Part shown: positions 11,106 to 22,802 of the stretch, in pieces
How the letters are laid out: the number at the start of each line of letters is the position of its first letter
Position numbering within the stretch: the stretch's first letter is position 1
Assembly: GCA_948567375.1 (NCBI GenBank)
Contig: OX419760.1
Coordinates: forward strand, 15,810,001 to 15,874,000
Origin: Lunularia cruciata
Taxonomy: Eukaryota; Streptophyta; Marchantiopsida; Lunulariales; Lunulariaceae
Length of the DNA stretch: 64,000 bases
Direction of reading: 5' to 3'
Position numbers and translations under genes: made by a program
The notes under the pieces: model-generated
Told to the model about the DNA's origin: nothing
What the model saw: the letters and a program-made list of their open reading frames with translations, nothing else
The model's database searches: none

Positions 11106-13513
11106 TGTCATAAATGGCTGATATAGGGATCGCAAATTTGGAAGCAATGCAGTTACACGGGCGGATTATAGTTGACTTTAACTGCGGATGCATTGTTCCA
11201 ACTTAATCTTAGATAATTCTTGGTTGAGGTCTTTTCGTTTGTAGTCGTTCTTTTATATGATAAGATAAAGATGTCTTGAATGATAAATAGTGGTGACATA
11301 AGATGACTTTTTACAAGAAAAGAATATGCGCATGACGCAAGAAAGTCTTCTTATCGTATAATAAACATTCTATCAACCCGAGTTCGTGTATACACTTATT
11401 CTCTTCATACTTTTACACTTTTGATATTCACTGCAACTTGTTAGTTTCAACTTTACCAACAATCAAGTGACTTATCTTGACGGACTTGAATCCCGTATTA
11501 TTTGCACAATAAGATATTCTGTCTTTTTAGAGGGGATATTCAACCTCAAGGTCAAATAATTTACGAATTTAGATTGAAGTCACGTTTAAAAATAAATTCT
11601 ATAAGATTATAAAGTCAGATGAGATGGCAGTGCAGTCAAGAAAGCTTTGTTCTCAACTTTTCAAGAGAAGACTTGATTTTTGGTTTTAATGGGCGTTCAA
11701 AAATCCTGTAACTGTCTCCGTTTTTTTTACTCTATTTTATCTACAAAAGATTTGTAGATAATCTACATATTTGCATTTTCTTATGAATTGATCAAAACCA
11801 ATAATCCGACTATAATCATAATGGGACTCTTCAATCAACCGACTTTAATTTACAAGAAACATACTCTACGCCAACATGGCCTCCATTGTGAAAATTCCAA
11901 TGATTGTTTTCGTCCTTTGATAGCGCTCTACGTGCTTATAATATCACATATGAGTCCCGTCATAAACAATTTCCTTACTTTGTTTGAGTTCTCCACAAGA
12001 TAAGCGATCTATCTTGCTTTTCAGGAACGCTTATTTTCTGAAATCTTGTCACGTATGAGGATGATTTCGTCGTCGGGGATCCTCTGAAAACTTCCAACAA
12101 AGATTAATTGATAACGATAAAATTAATTGAAGGCACAAATGTACGTGTAGTGAGCTCAAAAACTCAGACAGAACCGCTAGACTCTAAATGTGAAGCTCTG
12201 CCATAGTCCTACATGAAGAAAATGTAAAAGAAGAAAAATAAACAGAATTTATAGGTAGTATCTGGATAACTCTATGATATTATTTTGTATTTATATATGG
12301 TAAAGATAAATTACATAGCCTAAAATGGTTCTTTAATGAAAATCTTAAAAGATCCAAAATTTAAATGTGCATTTATGTCAATGATTTCATTTACTGACAT
12401 AATAAAACTCAAATAACATACTAAAAACGTAATTTTTTTTGAAAATTTAGTATAAAACCTGAAATTTGTATAGTCAATTGTAAAAGAAATGGAATAATTT
12501 TGCTGGACTCGCCTCGCACTCATACAGGGTGCTACTGTATCTTGTATAAGAATAAAAACTCTTCACTCTAATTAATACCTTAAGACAAGGCAAGAAAATA
12601 AGGTAAAAGTTCCTTCAACTTCCGAGTTTCGGAGAGAAATGGAGATGAACTCCACTATCATAAATCGCAGCATTAGTGCAGGTTAACGTGGTAAAGTGCT
12701 GCCGTCTACATTGACCTCCGGTGTTCCTTCCAAGGATCAGCCGGGGATGTAGAGATCGGTTGTCGTTGAATCGTCAATTACTAGTATTTTACCCGTAGGA
12801 CCTGTTGAGTGCAGGAGTTTGTCGATCAAGTCCATCCCCTTCAGACTCGGAGGAAGAGGGCTTGGGTATGAGATATAGCGATGAGATTGTGTTCAAGCTC
12901 GTGTTTGGTCTCGATCGCTTGTCAAGATCAAGGCCAAGACTGTTGCAGCAGTGAAAGCCGAACTTCTCTATGGGTATTCAGCCTCTGAGCTGCAATACTG
13001 TTGATGATCACACTGTCCTGTTTTGCTGGGTTGATTATCGTCAGAAAGGGGTGGTTACATGGCAATCTTGGCAATCAGCGCGAATCTTCGGAACCCGTAA
13101 CGAACGGTGTGACTTTGCTCGTCTCATCCATAGTAGTATCAGGCGGTAAAGGTAGAAAAATAGCATCAACGGTGTGTAAGAGTACACTCTGCTAGTTCCA
13201 TCAGCTTGTCTTTGTGCCTTTCGGTCAAAGCTACAAGATCATGATAGTGCACATGTCGCCGTGTGAAAGGAGGTTCGTGAGGCAGTAGGTTGAATTTCAC
13301 CACGAGGAGAAATTTTGGTCCTGTGGAACTGCAACTGGCCCCGTTGAGTGCAGTTGATTCTTTCAGGGAGCACAAACTTCTTGGTGCATGCTCTAACACT
13401 GCAGGATTGTTCCGTACTGTTTAGGAACGGATATATCAGCGAATATATCGAACGAATATAATTACGTAACCGTACTACCGCAGCTACATTGATTCTCTTG
13501 ACATAGGCAACCC
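11106..13513. other. Intergenic DNA; no gene seen
   Basis: There are short open frames only, including one at 13166-13399 (-), with no recognisable motif or upstream continuation. GC rises from about 12.6 kb. Confidence 0.45.
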
Positions 13514-13688
13514 CTTAATGCATCACTGGTTTGGACCTTATGTATGAACCATTTGGCTAGCAGCAATATTGAACTCCCATGGTCTTCCCATCCTTCATTT
13601 TTTCTACGCGGTCGTCCTTTTCTCGCTTAATGCATCACTGGTTGAGACCTTATGTGTGAACCATTTGGCTAGCAGCAATATTGAGCTC
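13514..13688 (+). repeat. 49-bp LINE 3'-end fragment flanked by 63-bp direct repeats
   Basis: Bases 13577-13625 match the LINE 3' terminus in sense orientation: GGTCTTCCCATCCTTC followed by TCTACGCGGTCG. They lie exactly between two 63-base direct copies, 13514-13576 and 13626-13688, starting CTTAATGCATCACTGGTT and differing at about four positions. This looks like a very short insertion with an unusually long target duplication. A tandem duplication around an older fragment is the alternative. Confidence 0.7.
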
Positions 13689-15020
13689 TTTTGATTGAGG
13701 GGATGCGACCTAAGTCAGCACTCCCTGTTTTGGTTAGGTGCTATCTGTACTTAAGGAGGGGAAGGGTTGCGGGGGACATCTGGAGTCTTCAGTGATGGTC
13801 AAGTACCCATACGATTTGTGGTTGTTCGTCGTTTGAGGATGTGGTGTGGTGTACCCTCACGAACTTAACTTAGCTTGGGGAGAGATAAAAGTTGCTTCGT
13901 GTTGAAGCCCGCCAGGGAGCTTTAATGAATTCAGGTGCAATTTTGTGAATACTGTAGTTAGACTTTAGTGGGGTGAAGAGTAAGGAGGAAGGCGATGGAA
14001 CACTTCTTCCAAAGAAACCTAAATAGGTTTAAGAATTCGGAGACTAATAATCGATTAATATTGCAGTAACGTACAGGAATATGAAGTCGTGGAGTAAACT
14101 CTGAGTATAGCCTACTTCTGCACGGAAAGTGATGAGTCAGGATGATCACATACTGGCAAATCGAGTTCCAGACAACACTTCACTGATATAATACGCGTTC
14201 ACACGGTTTTCGTCAGAACTTAGCAATAAGTTCAAAATTGCAAAATCTGCAGGGATGTAGAAACCGTTGCAAAGAAGCGACCTCTTGGACTCTCCGTGAA
14301 TCTAAACAATGTGTCTGCAGCAAAAAACCTCAAACAAGGCCACGGTTTAACTTGAGGCAACTGAAGAGGGAAGGCGCCTGTCTGCACGCTCTCAATGAAT
14401 TGTTCGAGGTATAACCATTGTCTAAAATATCTTCCCATGGATCAACAGATGCCGATAGAAATCCAGCCACCCCTAGCATCCATAACCCAAAAGACGAAGG
14501 AAAAGAGATTGAGCTGCTGTATCCGAGACCCTTACTAACAGCTTCACCCTCGATAGGTAGGGAGGCAGCAACAAGGGAACTGCAATTGCCAGACTTCCAG
14601 ACTCGAATGACTTCCAATCACACACAAAAGGACGAGAGAACGTCATCATGATTACCAAGTATATGACTAAACCAATTGTTAATGTACAGAGTAACACACG
14701 GAAACACATCCTTAGCTTACAAGATCACGATCAGTCAAAATGGTTGAATCTGAGACTAAATACATCGACTTGTGCCCTACAGCATCTGCTCCTTGAACTT
14801 TCTTTACGCAAACTACCAACAACTGCTTCCGTGGACTGTTGCCCGATTGCTTACTGTTTGGCCTCTCCTTGAAAGACAAGAGGTGCTTAAATCGCCATTT
14901 GGATGCAGGGGAGGTAGAGACAGGAGGCTGTCCGCTTGTATATATTAAATATGAGAGGAAATTTTTTCTCTGGTAGGAATCCTTAAATAATCAAAAATTG
15001 ACTAATCATCTAATTTACAC
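13689..15020. other. Downstream region of the receptor kinase gene; no gene seen
   Basis: The part nearest 15020 should contain the 3' UTR of the minus-strand receptor kinase. The short overlapping open frames at 14.2-14.9 kb show no family features. Confidence 0.45.
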
Positions 15021-17507
15021 TTATGAATGACTTCCACTATTTGTGATGTCTGGAGGAGTTTCTGTCATGCTTCCAGAAACAGGCGTGACAGTTGCTGCAT
15101 GGGGTGTAGCAGCAGGAAGAGCCTCATCAATATTGCTAGAAGGAGGACGGTCTGTTGAAGGGGAGTCTTCATCCGCAATACGAATTTGGTTAAGCATGAT
15201 ACGGACATCCTTGCTCGTCGGCCGTTCGTTGGCATTGTCAGCCGTACAGAAAACTGCAATTTTCATGGCCAGTAGAATTTCTTCTTCGAATTCCCCGGAT
15301 CCATCCGCTATGAGCTTGGGGTCGATCGCATCCTTACCATGGCCGCTTTGTAGCAGATTATGCAACCAGCTTCCGATATTTCCTCCGGGTACTGAATGGA
15401 AGAACTGGTCCGTAGGATCCTTACCAGTCAGAAGCACTGCCAGAACAACTCCGAACGAATACACATCACTCTTATCCGTAAATCTGCATGTCTGAGAATA
15501 CTCCGGTGCAATGTAGCCCACTGTGCCCGCCACTCCAGTGGTAACGTGAGTATCACCCCCGGGGAGAACCTTTGCTAGTCCAAAGTCGGCCAAGTGAGCC
15601 ACGAAATTTTGGTCCAGCAAAATGTTGGATGGTTTAAGATCCCTGTGCACAATTCTGGGCACACAATGGAAGTGGAGGTATGACAGACCGTGAGCAGTAC
15701 CGACTGCAATTCTATGGCGGATGGGCCATGACATGCTCAGCTCGCCGGAATCGATTTTGCGAAGGGCGTCGTAGAGAGAACCGTTGTGCATGTATTGATA
15801 TAGAAGGAGGTGGCAATCGGGTCGATGGACATATGCTAAGAGTGTGACAAGATTACGATGGCGAATGCAGCCTAGGGTTTCGAGCTCGGCTTGAATCTGT
15901 CGCTTTCCAAAAACCCCCTTCTGATCCTCTTTCACCATCACGCTCTTGACAGCCACATCCATTCCTGCACCTTCCGTCTCTAGTTTTGTTTTATACACTT
16001 TACCGGCACCTCCTTCGCCAATCAATTCCGCTGCACTGAATGTATCGTCCTTCTCGAGGAAAACCAGCATCTTGGGATCAATCTTCGGGTGGAAGATGAT
16101 GGGCCCCTGAAGGTAAGGTGGCTTGTGCATGTAGAATACACAGAGACGCAGGACTGTTGCAAGAAGAGCGGCAGCTAGGGCTCCGGCTACGATCCCCAAA
16201 GCCAAACCCAGTGCCCATTTTCTCACCTTGTGATCTTTCTTAGCGGGAGGTGGCACTGCTGGGGAAGGGGCGGGTGTTTCTGCTTCTGAATTGTTTGTAG
16301 GGGACTGAGCTGATGATAACGGCGACGGAGCGGGTGCATCTCCTTCCGCCATGGATCTTCTACTTCGTGCCATTAGTCCTCTCCACTTCCCGGCTGGTTG
16401 TGAATCTGTCGCCACCTTCAGTTGAGGGCCAGGCTGCTTTACAGATGAAATTTTGCAAAGTCTTGTCAACGGCCAGCCACATAGACCCGGGTTATTGGAG
16501 AAGGTGCCCGATAGAACCATCTGCTGCACCTTCCATTTCCCATTCGGAATTGGCCCTGATAACGCGTTGTTCGAGAAATTGAATTGTCTGTCTCCCAATA
16601 GCTCAGTAAATTCCACCGGTATTGCGCCACTTAATAGGTTCTCTGAAACATCAAAGCGTTCCAACATCTTGCAGCTGGCAACTGAGGCAGGGATAGGTCC
16701 ATCGAGGAAGTTCGTGTTCAGAATGAATGCTCTGAGGTGGCGTAGCGAGCCCACGCCCCCTGGAATCCTTCCCACCAGACTGTTGTCATTCAGACTCACC
16801 TCGAGTAGTTGATTGCACCTGCTAATTGCATTGGGGATCTTCCCCTTCAGCCAGTTCTTGGCCAAATCCAGTACCTCCAGGCGTGGGCAAAGTCCCATGT
16901 ACAGACGATCGCTTCTACCAACGAAGCGATCTATTGGGTCGAAGATGCTTTCTTCGACAAACAGCGCATCTAAAGTACCTGAAAGCTGATTTTCTGACAG
17001 TTTCAAGACCTCGAGCAATGGCAAATTCGCAAGGCTGAACTTCAGAGGACCGGAAAACTTATTTGCACGTAGGTCCAAAACCGTCAGCTTGTGACAATTG
17101 CCAATCTCGGGGGGAATGTGCCCAGTAAATTTGTTGCCTACAACTACAAGCCGCCGTAGTTCCGTCAGCTGTCCGAGCTCATTGGGCAAAGAACCTTCAA
17201 GCTCGAGACCCCAAAATTCCAAACCCACAACTCTAGTTTCTACCTTCTCAGTATCTCCAGCCAATGCGACTTCATGGCATGCCACACAGTTCCATCGGCA
17301 GGGATCGGGCTGAATGTCCCAGTCTCCCAAAGCATGCATTGGATCCTTTCTTATCTGATCCTTAAAAGCCCTCAAAACCTCCGCATCAAGCCTCAATCCT
17401 ACTGAAAGCTCAGCTCTTCCGTCATCCCGTATTGAAACTGCCCATGTCGACAGCGACAGCAGCCCAACTACAACACTCAAAATCGCAATCAGTCGTAATC
17501 CGGCCAT
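15021..17507 (-). CDS. SOBIR1-like: SOBIR1-like leucine-rich-repeat receptor kinase, complete, intronless
   Basis: I chose the ATG at 17507 (context AACAATGGC), giving 828 residues; the in-frame codon further upstream is TTG. Residues 1-25 look like a signal peptide, followed by a Cys-containing LRR cap (DPCRWNCVAC, about 68-77). Roughly nine LRRs lie at 95-330, with an irregular island near 178-206, and a C-cap NNPGLCGWPLTRLC follows. A Pro/Ser-rich APAPSP stretch (390-422) leads to the membrane segment 434-457 with GLALGIVAGALAAA, a GxxxG array like that of SOBIR1. The kinase is complete: IGEGGAGKV (496-504), VAVK Lys521, HRD Asp623, DFG Asp641, APE. SOBIR1-type signatures include RPDCHLLLYQYM, SDVYSFGVVLAVLLTGK, AIDPKL and RPTSKDVRIMLNQI. 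Angiosperm SOBIR1 (about 640 residues, about five LRRs) is the immune adaptor kinase for receptor-like proteins. This one has more LRRs and a Ser/Thr/Pro tail of about 50 residues. Whether it acts as an adaptor or as a receptor is unknown. Confidence 0.93.
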   Translation of the reverse strand: MAGLRLIAILSVVVGLLSLSTWAVSIRDDGRAELSVGLRLDAEVLRAFKDQIRKDPMHALGDWDIQPDPCRWNCVACHEVALAGDTEKVETRVVGLEFWGLELEGSLPNELGQLTELRRLVVVGNKFTGHIPPEIGNCHKLTVLDLRANKFSGPLKFSLANLPLLEVLKLSENQLSGTLDALFVEESIFDPIDRFVGRSDRLYMGLCPRLEVLDLAKNWLKGKIPNAISRCNQLLEVSLNDNSLVGRIPGGVGSLRHLRAFILNTNFLDGPIPASVASCKMLERFDVSENLLSGAIPVEFTELLGDRQFNFSNNALSGPIPNGKWKVQQMVLSGTFSNNPGLCGWPLTRLCKISSVKQPGPQLKVATDSQPAGKWRGLMARSRRSMAEGDAPAPSPLSSAQSPTNNSEAETPAPSPAVPPPAKKDHKVRKWALGLALGIVAGALAAALLATVLRLCVFYMHKPPYLQGPIIFHPKIDPKMLVFLEKDDTFSAAELIGEGGAGKVYKTKLETEGAGMDVAVKSVMVKEDQKGVFGKRQIQAELETLGCIRHRNLVTLLAYVHRPDCHLLLYQYMHNGSLYDALRKIDSGELSMSWPIRHRIAVGTAHGLSYLHFHCVPRIVHRDLKPSNILLDQNFVAHLADFGLAKVLPGGDTHVTTGVAGTVGYIAPEYSQTCRFTDKSDVYSFGVVLAVLLTGKDPTDQFFHSVPGGNIGSWLHNLLQSGHGKDAIDPKLIADGSGEFEEEILLAMKIAVFCTADNANERPTSKDVRIMLNQIRIADEDSPSTDRPPSSNIDEALPAATPHAATVTPVSGSMTETPPDITNSGSHS

Positions 17508-17563
17508 TGTTCTCAAAACTCGACCTAAACATACAGTTTAATCATGTGTATATACGTATCTTT

Positions 17564-17592
17564 GTATATATATAGATATCTCTCTCTCTCTT
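17564..17592 (-). promoter_or_regulatory. TATA box and GA-repeat in the receptor kinase promoter
   Basis: Read on the minus strand, a GA dinucleotide run is followed by CTATATATATAC about 60 bases before the ATG at 17507. This predicts a short 5' UTR of about 30 bases. GA repeats near the start are common in plant core promoters. Confidence 0.55.
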
Positions 17593-17956
17593 CCTCTCAG
17601 ACTGTCTAACAACTCTCGAACACCTCTTGAACAACTCTTGGAACACACATTCATTCGGTGATCGCCTATGTGGCTGTTCGTTGGATTCAACACTTTCTTC
17701 TTCCTTTCCTCTCGACTCCTCTCCTTTCCCCTCCTCCCTCGAGGTCTGTGTCTCTCATGCTGAGCAGGGATGGACTGCTCCACAGCTGCACGAGTCCACA
17801 CCTCAAATACTCAACCGGATCGCGTATTGTAGGAATACCATGGCAAGTTTTAAGAGTAGGAAACAACAATCACCATAGCGCGTTCCAGGCAACATCAAAT
17901 GAATATTTCAAAGCCTGCAAATCCACATATGTGCACGTAATCTCTCAGCTGGTGAT

Positions 17957-18057
17957 TTGCCGTCGATGGGAAAGGCGAAGGTGTTCGACGGCAAGCAACT
18001 GCGACCCACATCGACGTCCTTATTAGAAACTACCGGCCAACACCTTCGCCTTTTCCC
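17957..18057. repeat. Interlocked inverted repeats (pseudoknot-like layout)
   Basis: TTGCCGTCGA (17957-17966) pairs with TCGACGGCAA (17985-17994). The 18-base loop between them, GGGAAAGGCGAAGGTGTT, is itself complementary to 18039-18057, with one extra T. The two stems interlock and could form a pseudoknot or alternate. It lies upstream of the receptor kinase. Confidence 0.85.
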
Positions 18058-18691
18058 GGCTGAGTCAAGCATATCTTATCGATAATATCAGAGTCGCTGC
18101 GAGCAAGGCCTCCGGCGGTTGTCCACGAAAACAGCGATGGAATAAACCGGTGGAACTCACTTTCACTGGTCCGCGAGGTCGTTAAACTTTCCAAATGGTG
18201 GGTCCCAAGCCGGTAAATCAGCAAGAAGAATCGACGGCTAAAGTATAGCCTTGGGGATGATTATTCAACGCAAGTGTTCGGGAGGCCCTACGCGGTGTGC
18301 TGACTTTGGCAATCGCCGCCCTGGCCTGGTCTTCGTGTTGGCTTTACAGATACACAGTCAACCCTTTCTACGGGAACTGTAGAACACAAGACTGGGCCCG
18401 ATTCCGAGATTTCTCGTCGGCTTGCTGGGATCGGGTTGGCCCGGCCGGGCCCATACGAATGAAGTGTCGTCCTCATATTCGCGATTCCATTCTCTCATAC
18501 CCTTACTCTCGCTCTCGGACTTGACTTCCTGTGACAGCCATAATGCTGCAACCTTTCCTGTAACCTGACCTGAAGGTTTGCTTTGAACTCATGCGTCCTT
18601 GGACCGTTCATGTTTACGGAGTGTGTACATTTGTTTCTTGTCTAGACTTATCCTTTGTATCACAGTTTGATGCAGTACTTGCGGATGAGGA
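18058..18691. other. Intergenic DNA; no gene seen
   Basis: GC-richer than its surroundings at 18.3-18.5 kb, but without a supported gene or repeat. Confidence 0.4.
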
Positions 18692-20062
18692 GAGAAAGGC
18701 TACCAGGTAGAACACATGGGAAGACCCCATCAAGCCATGCAAGGGAGAGACAAAAGAGGTAAAATGGAGCTGGCCCCAATAGTTTCGAAACGAGCAATCT
18801 GCCCATCGCACCGAAGATATCTGAGCTATGCAAGTCACAAGATCTATAAACTACAGGAACATCCAAAGAAGTGTGATTGCTCTCCTATGGATTGCACTGG
18901 CCAATGCTCTTGATAGAGCAATAGACACAAATTGTCTAAAGTATTCCACAAAAGTATGAGAGTGAGAGTGGTACCCAATGATATCTAATATGATAAATTC
19001 CCATGCACTCCTTGACAAATGTGTCAAACATTGTGTCCATCGCTCCATATAACTCCGAGGCTAGAAGAACAAAGAGGTGACCTTGCTGCATACCCTTAAT
19101 ACTTGGAGACCTTGCAAGCTATTGCTAAGCTTGCTGCCCATATAAGAGGATAAGTAATCACTCCCTCCAAAACTATATCACATGTAGGATCTGTAACCAC
19201 AACAACCACCACTATCACTTGATCATCTTGGACCAAGTATAAGTCTACTCTGACACGTGTCATTTGCAAAGCATATGAATGCTCCCTCCAAGCAACATAT
19301 CTACTCTCTTATATCATAACAAACACTATATCCCTAATGGCATCATGGGTAGCAATCCTTTGTTCTCCAAAATGACACTGTGTCATATGGATAGATGTTA
19401 CATCTAGTGTAGAACCACACTCATAAGTGAGTAACAAAGATGCAAACGAGTGGACCAAACCTAGGCAAAACCTCATTGCTATAGAGAAGGTGGTTGGTGC
19501 AAGTCAAAATGCCCTAATGCTCAATTGAGCTAGGATCTAAGAGCATACATCCTTGCTAGAGCAAGAGCAAAGCATGCTCTAGTGGCCCAAGGAATGGACG
19601 AGTAAACTAAGAGGGAATGTAGCGTATGTTGACATTGTCACTCTTCATCAAGGAAGATTGCAAGCCTTTGGTCCAATCTGACGGTAGTGAAGCAAAGGAT
19701 GGAAGGTCCTCTTGTGCCCATAAGGATAGACCATCTCTCATCTGCTGCAATAAAACTTGGAGAGAAAAGGATCCCTCCTCCAACTGGGCCATATATGTCT
19801 CCAAAACTGGCCTATTAGTAACCACAAAATGGAAGGAAAGTAGGGGTGCTGAGAGAGCCCAACTACCTAAAAATGCCATAGGTGCCATCTCCTCCATTGA
19901 TAATAAACCTATCCTTTGCACAAGATTGGTAGAGATGTTTTTCTACATGCCAAATCCCCCGTCACACACTCAAATATCTTTGGTTTGATTGTAAAAGACA
20001 AAGGAGAGAAATACAAGAATGGAAGATCAAAGTGAAAGATTAAAGTTAAAGATGACATTGGG

Positions 20063-20488
20063 TGTAAAAGATCAAGACCACGGAGAGAAATAGGAAAATG
20101 GAAGATCACATTGGAACACTTGAGTGTGAGAAACTCCAAATGCCTAGCATGAGCTTCGGCTTTGGTATTTATAGAGAGCATACAAGGCTCTTCAGAAGCT
20201 TCTCACAAAGCTTCCTTGAGCCAATTTCTTGGAGTGTAAGCCAAGTTAACCAGGAAGCTTCTCAAGAAGCTTTCTTTTAGAAGCCACCTACTTTGCATGC
20301 AAGCTAAGCTAGTTAGAATCTTCTAGAAGTTTCCTTCTAGAAGTTATCTATTGGGGAGTGCAAGCTAAGCTAGTGGGAAGCTTCCCAAGAAACTTCTTAG
20401 ATCCTTCTAGAATATTCTAGGCTAATTTGGCCTATTCGTTACTTCATTATCCCTAACTAATTTCATTGCTAAACTCCATATTGTTACA
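20063..20488 (-). repeat. Gypsy B, 3' LTR with heat-shock-element array
   Basis: About 426 bp with TG...CA ends, and a purine-rich stretch just outside on the internal side. It holds GAATCTTCTAGAAGTTTC (20316-20333), a perfect alternating GAA/TTC array, roughly 140 bp upstream of a TATA box in minus-strand reading. Confidence 0.85.
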
Positions 20489-20715
20489 TATTTCTCCCAT
20501 TGTTAGTTGGTGACGTCTTGGTTGCCATTGAAGCTTCAAACTCTTGGATGGCCGTTTAGGCATTCTGGAGATGAGAAAAAGGTTCCCATGTGGCATCATG
20601 AAGGAGATGCCCTTTCCAAAGGACCTTGTACTCCATATGTTGTCAATGGCTTTGTTGAATGTGGCGATGTGCAAGGATATGATCAACTTCATACTCCTCA
20701 TAATCATTGATAGGG

Positions 20716-20752
20716 ATGGGAGGAGGAGGAGGAGGAGGAGGAGGAGGAGGTT
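20716..20752. repeat. GGA trinucleotide microsatellite
   Basis: About ten GGA units inside the 3' part of Gypsy B. The expansion is absent from the corresponding part of C at about 24.9 kb. Confidence 0.85.
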
Positions 20753-22802
20753 GGACACGAGAGGAAAAAGAAGATTGGTTAGGAACAAAAAAAGGTTGGA
20801 AATATGAAAAATAGGGTGGATATGCATATAATAAGGCAAGGCAAGGCAAGTCGATAAGCAACATGAGAGATGATTTGGGTGACCTCCAAGGGTCCTATCC
20901 AATTAGGGGCAAGTTTACAAACTTGGGTATCAAGTGGGAGAAGTAGGTTACTAGAGGAGAGCATGACCTTATTACCAACTTGAAAGGTGAGATCACGACG
21001 TGCAAGGTGAGATTATGGCGATAGTGATCCGCATATTATTTCTACCAATTTGAGTAACAAGGAGATGAGATTTGGCTTGTTGGAAGGATTAGGATATGGA
21101 AATATGAGGGACATGAGATGGAGGAGCAAGAAGAGAATCTGGAACAAGTGGATCTTGGCCAAAATTGAGGAAGAAAGGAGAGAATTTGATGCTTGCTTGT
21201 TTGGAATTATTATATGCACACTCTGTAGTTATAAGACATTCATCCCAATTAGTATGGTGGATGTTGATGAAGGTACAAAGCCTATTCTCCAAGGTGCAAT
21301 TTGCATGTTTAGTTTGTCCATCAATTTGAGGATGATAGGTCATGGACAAAGCAAGCTTGATGTCGAGTATCTAAATGAGTGCTTGCAAAAATTTCCCAAT
21401 AAATTGAGGACCATGGTCAAAGATGAGTACATGAGGCATCCCATGATGCTTGGAGACAATGTCAAAGTAGATTTGCATCAATGTTGGAGCATCTATGGTA
21501 TCAAAGGTTGGCACCAAATGGATTTGCTCACTAAGCTTATCCACAAACACCACAATTGCTATGTGATCTTGCTTCATCTTGGGCAAAGACGTGATGAGAT
21601 CCAAGCTCATGTGTTCCCATCAAGTAGATGGAATGGGAAGTGGTTAAAGGAGTCCACTCGGTTTTTGGTTGCTAACCTTGTTGTGTTGGTACCTCTCACA
21701 CAATCGGACAAACTTTTGAACATCTTGTGTCATATTGGGCCACCATCATTGGTGTGGAAGGGTGACCAAAGGTCTTGTTCACACCCATGTGACCAGCAAG
21801 TGGTAAGTCATGGGCTTCTTGGAGGGGCACAAGTCAAAGATCACTCTTGGCTGCAACATAAATCCGGTTCTCATAAAATAGAAGGCCTTCCTTGAAGGAG
21901 AAGATGTTGTATTCCTTGTCACATGTTGCAAGACAACCTTGTACTATTTGAAAGAAAAGATTATGCTGTAAAGCAATGTTAAACTCAAGTTGGACTTTGG
22001 AGTCAATTAATATTGTTGTCATTGCTATCATGATAAGAGGAAGAGACTTCAAATTAGGTGATCATGATAGTGCATTGGGAATGATGTAGAACCGACCTAG
22101 TTTCTACTCAATTTGATAACAAACAATTGTAGTTGTTCCTCCCATTGATGAGGTCGACTCTTCATGTGTTCAAAGTGTAATATTTACAACAAAGGTTTGT
22201 GATCAGTTTGCATGATCACTTGTTTCTCCAAGAGATAATACCTCCATACCTTGGTTGCATATACTATTGCTAGTTGTTCACAATATCGAGCAAAGTAATT
22301 CCTTTTTGTTGTTTTTAGTCTGTGAAACACAAAGGCAATAGGATGTAACCCATTTGGGAATTCTTATCGCAACATGGCTCTAATAGCAAAGTTAGAAGCA
22401 TCAAAATCAACCACACAAGGTAGTTGAGGATCATATGGTTCAAGAATGGGTCTTGAAGATACCATATGTTTCAGCTTCTGGAATGCTTCTTTGTGCTTGT
22501 TGGTCCATTGAAAGCTTGAGTTCTTCCCCAAGATTGGTCAATGGTGCTGCTACATAAGTATAACAATATGGAGTTTAGCAACGAAGTTAGTAGGGCTAAC
22601 AAAGTAGTAAATAAGACAAATTAGCCTAGAATATTCTAGAAGTATCTAGGAAGCTTCTTGGGAAGTTTCCTGGCTAGCTTAGCTTGCACCCAAGTAGGTA
22701 ACTTCTAGAAGGAAGCTTTGAACTAGCTTAGCTCGCATACCAAGTAAATGGCTTCTAGAAGGAAGCTTCTTGAGAAACTTCCTAATTAACTTGGCTTGCA
22801 CT

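Noticed and set aside
13166-13399. Minus-strand frame with HVHYHDLVALTERHKDKLMELAE
   Set aside because: Looks protein-like over about 25 residues, but I could find no continuation and no family.
15043-17313. Several plus-strand frames of 60-150 residues
   Set aside because: They are antisense shadows of the receptor kinase coding sequence.
17508-17516. Upstream start giving a 831-residue receptor kinase
   Set aside because: The codon is TTG. The ATG at 17507 has good plant context and directly begins the signal peptide.
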